Below the pieces are notes generated by a model. That model had not been told where the DNA came from. It was given only the letters and a program-made list of their open reading frames with translations, and did not search any database. This document shows, piece by piece, positions 8,312-16,029 of a stretch of 64,000 nt of DNA (the stretch's first letter is position 1; every line of letters begins with the position of its first letter). The stretch is from contig NZ_FNWQ01000001.1 of assembly GCF_900108365.1 (NCBI RefSeq), positions 124,001-188,000 of the forward strand, read 5' to 3'. Origin of the DNA: Chryseobacterium culicis (GTDB lineage: Bacteria > Bacteroidota > Bacteroidia > Flavobacteriales > Weeksellaceae). Made by a program: the position numbers and the translations under genes.

Positions 8312-9046
8312 ATGAATCAAAACACAAACAAAACAGTTCTTATTCTGGGCGCCAATTCAGATGTTGCCAAGCAATGTATAAAACAATATATTGAAAAAGG
8401 GTTTACAGTAATAGCGGCTTCCAGAAATACCGTAGCTCTGGATCATTTCATTCATTCTAATAATCTAGACCGTTCCAAAGTCTCTGTTTTGTTTTTTGAT
8501 GCCGCAGATTTTGATTCCCATCAGAAATTCTATGCCGATCTTTCCGTAAAACCTCATATTGTAGTTTATGCTGCAGGTTTTTTAGTAGATAATCAAAGAG
8601 CTTTGACTGATTTCAAAGGGGCAAAACAAATGATGGAGGTCAATTATATGGGAGGCGTTTCTATTCTGAGCATTATAGCTATGGATAAAAGCAATAAGAA
8701 TCTGGAAAGAATTATCGGTCTTTCTTCTTTGTCCGGAGTAAGAGGAAGGAAAAGTAATTTTGTATATGGAAGTACAAAGGCTGCGTTTATTCAGTTTCTT
8801 GCCGGATTGAGACAGGAATTGGCTTCCCGTGAGGTCATTGTGAATGCTTTGGTCATAGGGTATATCCGAACCAAAATCAATGAAGGGCTGAAATTGAATG
8901 AATCTTTAATTATGGAACCTGAATATGTAGCGAAATTCGTTGTAAATGCAGGTAATTCCTTTACTATTGTTCCGAATTACAAATGGAAGATCATTTATTT
9001 TATTCTGAAAATGCTTCCGGAAAGTCTGGCTGCCAAATTACCTTAA
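8312..9046 (+). CDS. Short-chain dehydrogenase/reductase
   Basis: A 244-residue SDR-family NAD(P)-dependent oxidoreductase. The N-terminal cofactor region reads VLILGANSDVAKQC, a variant of TGxxxGxG. A YAAG motif follows in the NNAG position, the catalytic Ser region is GLSSLSGVRG, and the active-site pair YGSTK gives Tyr and Lys. The substrate cannot be told from sequence. The gene stands alone: the yajC terminator precedes it and about 320 bp of non-coding DNA follow. The -7 box abuts the start codon. Confidence 0.85.
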   Translation: MNQNTNKTVLILGANSDVAKQCIKQYIEKGFTVIAASRNTVALDHFIHSNNLDRSKVSVLFFDAADFDSHQKFYADLSVKPHIVVYAAGFLVDNQRALTDFKGAKQMMEVNYMGGVSILSIIAMDKSNKNLERIIGLSSLSGVRGRKSNFVYGSTKAAFIQFLAGLRQELASREVIVNALVIGYIRTKINEGLKLNESLIMEPEYVAKFVVNAGNSFTIVPNYKWKIIYFILKMLPESLAAKLP

Positions 9047-9364
9047 CCAGATAAGTACACCATTATTCAATAAAAGTTTACACAATATTAATTTCCGAAT
9101 CATACACTTCGGTATCGTTTTTGTAATTCAATCACCGAAAAATTATTTCTTCCTGTAAGATTCAATTTCTGAATGATTATTGAGTAAGCTGAAACCATCT
9201 GTTCTGCCGGCAATCTATTTTAGTCTATAATATGATTCACTTTCACTGGTTTAGTGTAAGCTGAATTTCTTTTTGAAGCAGATTATACTTTTGTTCAATT
9301 TCATTTTAATCTTGCAGGAGATATCAATGCATCATTGATATTAACATAAAAAATACACAAGAAA
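9047..9364 (+). other. Non-coding gap between the SDR and MscS genes
   Basis: 318 bp of AT-rich DNA without a convincing ORF, RNA gene or strong terminator. It presumably holds the end of the SDR transcript and the MscS promoter, but I see no clear TAnnTTTG box close to 9365. Confidence 0.5.
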
Positions 9365-10210
9365 ATGAACGATTTAGAACTGAACAAGATTCAACAACAC
9401 TGGGACACCCTGATTTCTTCAGCCGTTTCATGGGCCCCGCGAATTTTCACAGCCATTATTTCCGCATTGTTAATTTACCTGATCGGATCATGGATGATCA
9501 GAGTGATCAAAAAGCTGGTGGAGAAAGCATTTAAAAAGCGTAATATGGAGGCTTCACTCCAGCATTTTCTTTTAAATATGATCAACTGGGGACTTAATAT
9601 TCTCTTGTTTATTGTTGTGGTAACACAATTGGGAGTACAGACTTCTGCATTTGTCGCCATGATTGGTGCCGCAGGTTTGGCGGTAGGTCTGGCTTTACAG
9701 GGATCCCTTACCAATTTTGCGGGTGGAATATTAATTTTATTATTAAAGCCGTTTAAAATAGGAGATTTTATTTCTACCAATTCAGGCGTTTCAGGAACCG
9801 TAGATGCTATAGATATTTTCCATACAAAGCTGATCACACCACAAAACCAGCTGATTGTTATTCCTAACGGAGTGGTTTCAAACAATAGTATTACCAATTA
9901 TACCCAGTTAGGAACAAGAAGAACAGCATTGGATATCGGGGTTGCCTACGATGCCGATCTTAGGCAGACGAAAGATATTTTGATGGCTGTTATTAAAAAT
10001 AACCAATACGCGCTTGCCGTACCTGCCCCACAGGTAGTGGTTACAGAGCTGGGTGAAAGCGCCGTGAATCTATCGGTTAGAGTTAGTACCTCTACCGAAA
10101 ATTTCTGGACCATGAATGAAGAACTAATCATCGGTTGTAAAGAAGCTCTCGATAAAGCGGGAATAGGAATTCCTTTTCCGCAACGGGATATTCATGTTTA
10201 TAATCAATAA
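9365..10210 (+). CDS. mscS: Small-conductance mechanosensitive channel (MscS family)
   Basis: A 281-residue MscS-type channel that opens under membrane tension to release solutes during osmotic downshock. It has three N-terminal transmembrane helices. The pore helix TM3 is Gly/Ala-rich (GAAGLAVGLALQGSLTNFAGGILILLLKPF, roughly residues 98-127), and the beta domain follows (IGDFI, VIPNGVVSNNSITNYT). Length matches E. coli MscS (286 aa). It is a single gene closed by a terminator at 10231 and convergent with ligD. Confidence 0.93.
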   Translation: MNDLELNKIQQHWDTLISSAVSWAPRIFTAIISALLIYLIGSWMIRVIKKLVEKAFKKRNMEASLQHFLLNMINWGLNILLFIVVVTQLGVQTSAFVAMIGAAGLAVGLALQGSLTNFAGGILILLLKPFKIGDFISTNSGVSGTVDAIDIFHTKLITPQNQLIVIPNGVVSNNSITNYTQLGTRRTALDIGVAYDADLRQTKDILMAVIKNNQYALAVPAPQVVVTELGESAVNLSVRVSTSTENFWTMNEELIIGCKEALDKAGIGIPFPQRDIHVYNQ

Positions 10211-10230
10211 TTATATTTAATTTTAAGGAG

Positions 10231-10260
10231 CTCCTGCATTGCAAAATGTGGGAGTTTTGT
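10231..10260 (+). terminator. Terminator after the MscS gene
   Basis: CTCCTGCATT (10231-10240), loop GCAA, AATGTGGGAG (10245-10254, two G-U pairs), then TTTTGTTG. Confidence 0.65.
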
Positions 10261-10470
10261 TGTACAAAGCTTTTTCTTTGTCAGAATACTGCTGCAGAAA
10301 GTCTGACAGAATTTTATAAAAATTCCAATACCAGAAATAAGAGGGCATAAGCAATAGCTTTTTTAAGCGCAACAAGGTGTTTCTTCCAGGTGTACTGAAG
10401 AAAAATTTTTGATTCTGATATTCTATATTTTCTTTAAAACAGAGAAGTAAAAGCGTAGTGGACAAAAAAA

Positions 10471-12342
10471 CTAATCCATATTCTGCAGCAGCTCCAAAGT
10501 TTTCATCATGTCAATTCCTTTACCCAGAACCGGTTTGAACAGATCACCTTTTTCTTTGATTCTTTCTAAAGCATTATGAATCGTAAAATCAGTAGGTTTC
10601 AGGCCTGGTTTTAATTCATCCCATTCCAAAGGCATGGACACTGAAGCACCCTGTTTGGGCCTCAGGCTGTAGGCACTTGCTAAAGTTTGTCCTGTTCTGT
10701 TCTGGAGATAATCCAGATAGATTTTCTTGTTGTCTCTTTTTTGAAGGCTTCTTTCTAAAGTGGTGATCTCAGGCAGTTTTTCATTCACCTGCTTCATCAG
10801 AATATGGGCAAAATCTTTTACCTGGTCAAAATCATACTGGGCTCCCATAGGAATGTAAATATGAATTCCTGTACTTCCGGAAGTCTTGCAATATCCTTTT
10901 ATTTTTATAGCTTTTAAAACTTCATTTACCTGAAGTGCGGTTTCAATTACATGATCAAATGTATTTTTTGAAGAAGGATCAAGGTCTAAAACCAGATAAT
11001 CAGGATGCTCCAGATCCGGTAAAGAACTGTTCCAGGGATTAAGATCAATACATCCTAAATTATTAAGATAGGCTAAAGTTGCTTTATCATTACAATAAAT
11101 ATAATCAATATTTTTGTCATTGGATTCCGAATATACCTCCGTCGTTTTAATCCAGTTAGGAATGTGGTCTCCGGCATCTTTCTGATAAAAGCTCTGCTCT
11201 TCAATTCCATTCGGAAAACGATTGAGAGAAAGCGGACGGTTTTTGAGGTAAGGCAGAATATATCTTGCAACAGATTGATAATAGTCGATCACATCTCCCT
11301 TCGTAACTTCATCTTTTGGAAAATAGATTTTATCCAGATTGGTGAGTTTTACAAGATGCTTGTCTAAAGTAACCTCCTTTTCTTTCTCATTAACTTCAGT
11401 TTTTTTTGATGATGTTTTCGGTTTCATTTCTTTAGGTTTTTCGGTGAAGGAGGATCCCCTGAGTTCTTCCGGACTTTTGTCTTCTCTGATGGTTATAAAA
11501 ACAGGATGTCTGAAGATACCGTCCTTGGTAATTTCAGAATATTTAATTTCACATACCAATTCGGGCCTTACCCATGTTACCGGCATATTGGTTTTGGGAA
11601 TCTTTTCGAAAGGAGATGATCGTACAACTAATTTTTGAAGCCGCTGATATACTTCTTTTAAAGTTGATGTATTAAATCCGGTACCCGTATGGCCGCAGTA
11701 GATAAGATTTTCATCCTGGTATTTTCCTAAAATCAGTGCGCCAAAGCTTTCCCTTGACCCTCTGGGTTCTGTAAAACCACAAATAATGACTTCCTCGGTA
11801 TTGGAAAATTTAATTTTAAGCCAGTCACTGCTTCTGCTGTTTTCAATATACAAGCTGTCTGCACGTTTTGCAATCATCCCTTCCAGCTTCATTTTTTTCA
11901 TCTGTTCAAAAAATTCAATACCCTTTTCCGGAATATGATCGCAATATTTAATGCAGTCGGTTTCGGTTAAAGCTTCCTTTAAAAGTTCTTTGCGTTGAAT
12001 GAGAGGAAGTTCTTCGGTAGAATGCCCATTCAGCCAGAGAAGATCAAAAACCTGATATACAAGAGCCGCTTCAGGATGATCCATAATTTGCTGTAAAAGC
12101 TGAAAATCAGGTTTACCCTGTTCATTATAGGCTACTACTTCTCCGTCTAAGATCATATGATGTTGCTGCTGATCAAAATCCTGAGCAATCTTATCAAATT
12201 TAGATAAAAATGAAATTCCGTTGCGGGAGTAGAAGAGTGGGGAATCTTTTCGCAGATCTGCAATTGCCCTGTAACCGTCCCATTTTATTTCAAAAAGCCA
12301 GTCTTTATCATCGAAGGCCTCCTCGGAAAGCTTAGCCAGCAT
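10471..12342 (-). CDS. ligD: LigD, ligase and polymerase domains (downstream part of a split gene)
   Basis: A 623-residue fragment carrying an ATP-dependent DNA ligase domain and then the LigD primase-polymerase domain. The ligase nucleophile lies in EIKWDGYRA (Lys20), with DGEVVAYN, LEGMIAKR and WLKIKF as later motifs. The polymerase domain (about residues 330-620) has LDLDPS metal-binding aspartates and KTSGSTGIHIY. It works with Ku in non-homologous end joining. The reading frame stays open upstream of ATG 12342 through KPFRNF...FIKP and a Lys-rich linker into the end of the phosphoesterase ORF, offset by one base. The gene is therefore a frameshifted continuation of 12417-13019 rather than a separate gene with its own start. 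The full protein would have phosphoesterase-ligase-polymerase order. Confidence 0.9.
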   Translation of the reverse strand: MLAKLSEEAFDDKDWLFEIKWDGYRAIADLRKDSPLFYSRNGISFLSKFDKIAQDFDQQQHHMILDGEVVAYNEQGKPDFQLLQQIMDHPEAALVYQVFDLLWLNGHSTEELPLIQRKELLKEALTETDCIKYCDHIPEKGIEFFEQMKKMKLEGMIAKRADSLYIENSRSSDWLKIKFSNTEEVIICGFTEPRGSRESFGALILGKYQDENLIYCGHTGTGFNTSTLKEVYQRLQKLVVRSSPFEKIPKTNMPVTWVRPELVCEIKYSEITKDGIFRHPVFITIREDKSPEELRGSSFTEKPKEMKPKTSSKKTEVNEKEKEVTLDKHLVKLTNLDKIYFPKDEVTKGDVIDYYQSVARYILPYLKNRPLSLNRFPNGIEEQSFYQKDAGDHIPNWIKTTEVYSESNDKNIDYIYCNDKATLAYLNNLGCIDLNPWNSSLPDLEHPDYLVLDLDPSSKNTFDHVIETALQVNEVLKAIKIKGYCKTSGSTGIHIYIPMGAQYDFDQVKDFAHILMKQVNEKLPEITTLERSLQKRDNKKIYLDYLQNRTGQTLASAYSLRPKQGASVSMPLEWDELKPGLKPTDFTIHNALERIKEKGDLFKPVLGKGIDMMKTLELLQNMD

Positions 12343-12416
12343 GGGTTTTATAAAGGATTTTAGTTTCCTTTCATTTGTTAAAGAATTAAAATTCCTGAAT
12401 GGTTTAACAGCGGTTG

Positions 12417-13019
12417 CTACTTCTTTTTTTCCTTTGTTTTTAGGCTTTTTTTTTCCTCCAGAAATTTTGTGACAAGCGATTTTGCAGAGGTGTTTTCTTC
12501 AGCATCGTAAGGACTTTCTGCAAATTCATCTTTATGCTTGATGAGCAGCCACGCATTGTCTTCACTATTTTTCATTTTAACCAAAGCAAACTCACCTTTC
12601 AGTTTTTTACCGTGTAAAATAAATTTCAAAGAACCTGCATGCAATTCTTTCAGAAGCTGTTTTTCGTCAGAAAGTTTAGTGTTTTCTTCCAACGGTTCAT
12701 AAGTTCCGCTGTCCCATACTTCCACCTGTCCGGCACCATAGTTTCCTTCGGGGATATTACCTTCAAAGTCTTTATAGTCATAGGGATGATCTTCCACCAT
12801 CATTGCAAGACGTTTGTCTTTAGGATCTAATGACGGTCCTTTCGGAACGGCCCAGCTCTTCAGTACACCCTCCATTTCAAGCCGGAAATCATAATGAAGT
12901 CTGCTTGCAGCGTGCCTTTGAATCACAAAAATGAGCTGATTTTTGCTTTTTTTTGTTTTCCCCTTGGGCTCGCTGGTTTCATCGAACTTTCGTTTCTGCT
13001 GATAATCTTTTAAAGCCAT
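12417..13019 (-). CDS. ligD: LigD N-terminal 3'-phosphoesterase domain (upstream part of a split gene)
   Basis: A 200-residue protein equal to the 3'-phosphoesterase domain of LigD, which trims 3'-phosphates and ribonucleotides before ligation. The metal-binding motif is visible in QRHAASRLHYDFRLE (about residues 34-48), followed by WAVPKGPSLDP and MVEDHPYDYKDFEG. It ends in a Lys-rich tail (KKSLKTKEKKK) where the frame slips: with one extra A in the A9 run (12454-12446 on the minus strand) it would read on into the ligase ORF as one protein of roughly 850 residues. The start codon overlaps the Ku stop as TAATG, so translation is probably coupled. A genuinely separate gene cannot be excluded. 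Confidence 0.88.
   Translation of the reverse strand: MALKDYQQKRKFDETSEPKGKTKKSKNQLIFVIQRHAASRLHYDFRLEMEGVLKSWAVPKGPSLDPKDKRLAMMVEDHPYDYKDFEGNIPEGNYGAGQVEVWDSGTYEPLEENTKLSDEKQLLKELHAGSLKFILHGKKLKGEFALVKMKNSEDNAWLLIKHKDEFAESPYDAEENTSAKSLVTKFLEEKKSLKTKEKKK
12446..12454 (-). repeat. A9 homopolymer at the ligD frameshift
   Basis: Nine consecutive A on the coding strand (T9 on the plus strand), with a second run of seven at 12424-12430. Changing A9 to A10 joins the phosphoesterase and ligase frames exactly. Confidence 0.8.
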
Positions 13020-13804
13020 TATGATGCGGATTTGGATTTAGAACTATTGAGACTGGCCTTTAACTGGGCCATGAGGTCAATCACTTTACCTTCTTTTGCA
13101 GGCTGAGCTTTTTGAGCTTTAACATTTTTACCTTTTGCTTTCTGTTTGATGATTTTCATCAGTTCATCAGAGTAGGTATCCTTATACATTTCGGGATCAA
13201 ATTCCTGGGAAAGCTGTTCTATGAGGCTGACAGCCATTTTGAGCTCGGCCGGTTTCGGAGCTTTTCGGGCAGGAATTTTAAGATCTTTATAATCTCTGAT
13301 TTCCTGATCAAATCTCAGCCGGTTCAGCACCAGTATCTCATCATTATACGGGCGGATCATTCCGATGGCTTCACTATCACGAAGTACAAAGGTTCCAATG
13401 CCCACCATTGCTGTCTTTTCAAGGGCTTTCAGTAAAAGCCTGTAAGCGTTTTCCCCGTTTTTCTGAGGTTCAAGGTAATAAGGAGTTTCAAAATACACGC
13501 TGTCTACTTCTGTTTCTTTTACAAACTGATCAATAGAGAGTATTTTTGTTTTTTCAGGACTTGCCGCTTCGTAATCTTCATCATCCAGGACGATATATCG
13601 GTCGTCCATCAGATAACCTTTGACGATATTTTCCCATTTTACTTCTTTTCCCGTATTTTCATTTACTCTTTTAAACTTGATGTTTGAAAAATCAGATTTA
13701 TCAAGCATGTCAAGATCCAGTTTTGTGGTTTCTGTTGCCGAGTAAATTTTTACGGGAATGTTTACTAAACCGAATCCAATGGCGCCGTTCCAAATTGCTT
13801 TCAT
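13019..13804 (-). CDS. ku: Ku protein (NHEJ end-binding)
   Basis: A 261-residue bacterial Ku: a beta-barrel ring protein that dimerises on DNA ends and recruits LigD. The N terminus MKAIWNGAIGFGLVNIPVKIYSATE is characteristic, as are YIVLDDEDYEAASPEKTK and the core through RLRFDQEIRDYKDL. A Lys/Ala-rich C-terminal tail (KQKAKGKNVKAQKAQPAK) fits the basic extension that binds DNA and LigD. Its stop overlaps the ligD phosphoesterase ATG, forming a ku-ligD operon. It is transcribed divergently from the Crp/Fnr gene, and the operator at 13877 lies between them. Confidence 0.94.
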   Translation of the reverse strand: MKAIWNGAIGFGLVNIPVKIYSATETTKLDLDMLDKSDFSNIKFKRVNENTGKEVKWENIVKGYLMDDRYIVLDDEDYEAASPEKTKILSIDQFVKETEVDSVYFETPYYLEPQKNGENAYRLLLKALEKTAMVGIGTFVLRDSEAIGMIRPYNDEILVLNRLRFDQEIRDYKDLKIPARKAPKPAELKMAVSLIEQLSQEFDPEMYKDTYSDELMKIIKQKAKGKNVKAQKAQPAKEGKVIDLMAQLKASLNSSKSKSAS

Positions 13805-13876
13805 TGTCTTACGTTTTTAAAAATCAAGCAATTAATATGCCGCAGGAGGCTTGTGTGGTATCTTTAACCAGGTTTG

Positions 13877-13890
13877 TTGCCAAATGACAA
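13877..13890 (+). promoter_or_regulatory. Palindromic operator upstream of the Crp/Fnr gene
   Basis: TTGCCAAATGACAA, a TTGNCA-NN-TGNCAA palindrome, recurs identically at 14628-14641. Its centre is 29.5 nt upstream of a -7-like TATCTTTA (13913-13920), the position of a class II activator site. Confidence 0.6.
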
Positions 13891-13950
13891 TTGTTTTTAG
13901 CATAGACTTTTATATCTTTATATTTCCGCAGTCTGTGGTTATCAAAGAAT

Positions 13951-14520
13951 ATGGAAGAGCTTTTTACTTATATCAAAAAATTCGGAACACTGAATCCTCA
14001 GGATGAACTTCTGATTGCTGAAGGTATTCAGGAAATCACTGTAAAGAAGGGAGATCCTTTTGTAGAGGCGGGAAAGGTGAGTCAGAGAATTGCATTTGTG
14101 AAAAAGGGGGTTTTCCGGTCTTTGTATTATAACAGGCAGGGAGATGATTTTACGCGGTATTTCATTTATGAAGGCAGATTTATCGGAGATTTTCAGGGAT
14201 TTACTGATCAGCTGCCCGCACACGAAGATATTGAAGCTATTACAGATGCTGTACTGCTGGTAATAGATCTTAAGCATTTTAAAATCCTTGAGGAAAAAAT
14301 TTCGGTCTGGCCGGTTTTATTTGCCCGGATTCATGCTTTTGTGGTTGAGAACAAACTGAAGGTGGCCAGTATTATGCTGAATCAGGATGCGAAATCCCGT
14401 TATATTCATTTTTTAAATCATTATCCTGGACTTGCCAACAGGGTTCCGCAGTCTATGCTGGCGTCTTATCTTGGGGTTACGCCTTCTTCTTTAAGCAGAA
14501 TCAGAAGAAATATTGTATAG
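13951..14520 (+). CDS. Crp/Fnr-family transcriptional regulator
   Basis: A 189-residue regulator with an N-terminal cyclic-nucleotide-binding-like beta barrel (about residues 25-115, VKKGDPFVEAGKVSQRIAFV, IYEGRFIGDF). A dimerisation helix and a C-terminal winged helix follow (NRVPQSMLASYLGVTPSSLSRIRR). There are no Fnr-type N-terminal cysteines, so it is not an Fe-S oxygen sensor; the ligand is unknown. This is the common Bacteroidota subgroup of small Crp-like proteins. The same palindrome lies in front of its own gene and of the next gene (PurA-like), so autoregulation and control of that neighbour are likely. Divergent ku might also be affected. Confidence 0.88.
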   Translation: MEELFTYIKKFGTLNPQDELLIAEGIQEITVKKGDPFVEAGKVSQRIAFVKKGVFRSLYYNRQGDDFTRYFIYEGRFIGDFQGFTDQLPAHEDIEAITDAVLLVIDLKHFKILEEKISVWPVLFARIHAFVVENKLKVASIMLNQDAKSRYIHFLNHYPGLANRVPQSMLASYLGVTPSSLSRIRRNIV

Positions 14521-14627
14521 AATTATATTCCTGCGTCTGCATGGCGAACTTCAGGCATCCAGCATCTGACTTCCTGCATCCGGTATATATCTCCAACCTC
14601 TAAATCTAATTTCTCATACAGCTCTTT

Positions 14628-14671
14628 TTGCCAAATGACAATGGTCTTTCTTATTGACTGTCATAGCTTTG
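14628..14671 (+). promoter_or_regulatory. Operator and -7 box of the PurA-like gene
   Basis: TTGCCAAATGACAA (14628-14641) followed by TAGCTTTG (14664-14671). The operator centre to -7 distance is 29.5 nt, the same as in the copy upstream of the regulator gene. Confidence 0.6.
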
Positions 14672-14695
14672 CTCCATAAAATTTAAAGTACGAAT

Positions 14696-15970
14696 ATGGA
14701 TATTGTATTAGGATTACAATGGGGTGATGAAGGTAAAGGGAAGTTTATTGATCTTATCAGTGAAAATTACGACATTACAGCCCGTTTTAACGGCGGATCC
14801 AATGCTGGGCACAGCATAGAGAGGAACGGACGCAGAATTACGCTTAAAATGATTCCTTCGGGTATCTTTATGAATGGGGTACAGAATGTGATTGGTACAG
14901 GAACTGTTCTGGATCCTGTAAGTTTTCAGAAAGAAATTTTAAATCTCAGGACTTTTGACGAAACGGTTCAGCCCGAAAACAATATAATCATTTCGCTTAA
15001 AGCTCACTTTGTACTTCCTACTCACAGGCTTTTGGATATTTTTATGGAGGAAAGTTCTGATTATACTACCATCGGAACTACCAAAAATGGAATTGCACAG
15101 GCTTATTCCAATAAAATTTTGAGACAGAATGTAAGAATTGGAGATATGTTCGCTCCGGATTTTAAAAGCAGGGTACAGCATATTTTGGCAAGGGATTATA
15201 AAATGCTCAAGGAAGGCGGTGCTGAGCTGCCGTCTCTGGAAGAAATCAGTAATGAATTCTTTGAGGCTGTAAATTTTCTCAAGACATTTAAATGTACCGA
15301 AACGGAAATCTATCTGAATAATGCTCTGGTTGAAGGAAAAACGATTTTAGCGGAAGGATCTCAGGCAGCTATGCTGGATATTGACCACGGAACCTACCCT
15401 TATGTGACGTCTTCATCTACTACCGCTTCAGGTGCCAGCAGTGGGCTGGGTGTATCACCGAAAAAGATCGGTGAAATATTTGGAATTGCTAAAGCATATT
15501 GTACAAGAGTAGGAAACGGCGTTTTTCCAACGGAACTTTCTGATGAGGTAGGGGAGGAAATCAGAATAAAAGGGAATGAGTTTGGTTCCAATACCGGACG
15601 TCCAAGAAGAACTGGCTGGCTGGATTTACCTGCTTTAAAATATGCTGTATTGATCAACGGTGTAACACAGCTGGTACTCACTAAGGCAGATGTGTTAAGC
15701 GGCTTGAAATCGGTAGCAGTATGTACTCATTATGAACTGGAAAATGGAGAGAAGGTATCTGTTTCAGGTTTGCTTCCTGAAAACGGAAAGCCAATATTGA
15801 AGTGGATGAACGGCTGGGATGCTGATTTTTCTGGCATGAAAAGCCCTTCTGAGCTGCCAAAAGAAGTGAAAGAATTTCTGTCATTCTTAGAAGCAGAATT
15901 AAAGATACCGGTGGGCTATCTTTCAACCGGACCGGGAAGAAATGAAATGTTGAAGCTAATTGGTGAATAG
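14696..15970 (+). CDS. Divergent adenylosuccinate synthetase (PurA-like)
   Basis: A 424-residue protein of the adenylosuccinate synthetase family, which makes adenylosuccinate from IMP, aspartate and GTP. The P-loop-like QWGDEGKGK starts at residue 8, GGSNAGH follows near 35, with IDHGTYPYVTSSS near 230 and NTGRPRRTGW near 300. Departures from the housekeeping enzyme include GIAQAY where GIGPAY is usual, EGSQAAML for EGAQGTLL, and NAGHS for NAGHT. It is the only gene between its operator and a terminator, and it shares a regulator site with the Crp/Fnr gene just upstream. It may be a condition-specific PurA isozyme or an enzyme with altered substrate; whether the genome has a second, canonical purA cannot be seen here. 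Confidence 0.85.
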   Translation: MDIVLGLQWGDEGKGKFIDLISENYDITARFNGGSNAGHSIERNGRRITLKMIPSGIFMNGVQNVIGTGTVLDPVSFQKEILNLRTFDETVQPENNIIISLKAHFVLPTHRLLDIFMEESSDYTTIGTTKNGIAQAYSNKILRQNVRIGDMFAPDFKSRVQHILARDYKMLKEGGAELPSLEEISNEFFEAVNFLKTFKCTETEIYLNNALVEGKTILAEGSQAAMLDIDHGTYPYVTSSSTTASGASSGLGVSPKKIGEIFGIAKAYCTRVGNGVFPTELSDEVGEEIRIKGNEFGSNTGRPRRTGWLDLPALKYAVLINGVTQLVLTKADVLSGLKSVAVCTHYELENGEKVSVSGLLPENGKPILKWMNGWDADFSGMKSPSELPKEVKEFLSFLEAELKIPVGYLSTGPGRNEMLKLIGE

Positions 15971-15981
15971 GTACAAAATAG

Positions 15982-16017
15982 AAAGAGATTAGGAAGTTTA
16001 TTTCCTAACCTCTTTTT
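15982..16017 (+). terminator. Bidirectional terminator between the PurA-like and astacin genes
   Basis: TTAGGAA / TTCCTAA core extended by AGAG/CTCT across one mismatch, flanked by A- and T-rich runs. Confidence 0.7.
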
Positions 16018-16029
16018 GTATAAAAAAGC

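Noticed and set aside
10223..10465. An 80-residue open frame on the minus strand downstream of ligD
   Set aside because: It overlaps the MscS terminator, has no recognisable domain or signal and no promoter of its own. Low support as a gene, though a short decayed ORF cannot be ruled out.
13019..15970. Phage-defence island around ku-ligD, the Crp regulator and the PurA-like gene
   Set aside because: All parts have housekeeping-type explanations (NHEJ, regulator, metabolic enzyme). No nuclease, helicase or effector typical of defence systems is present.
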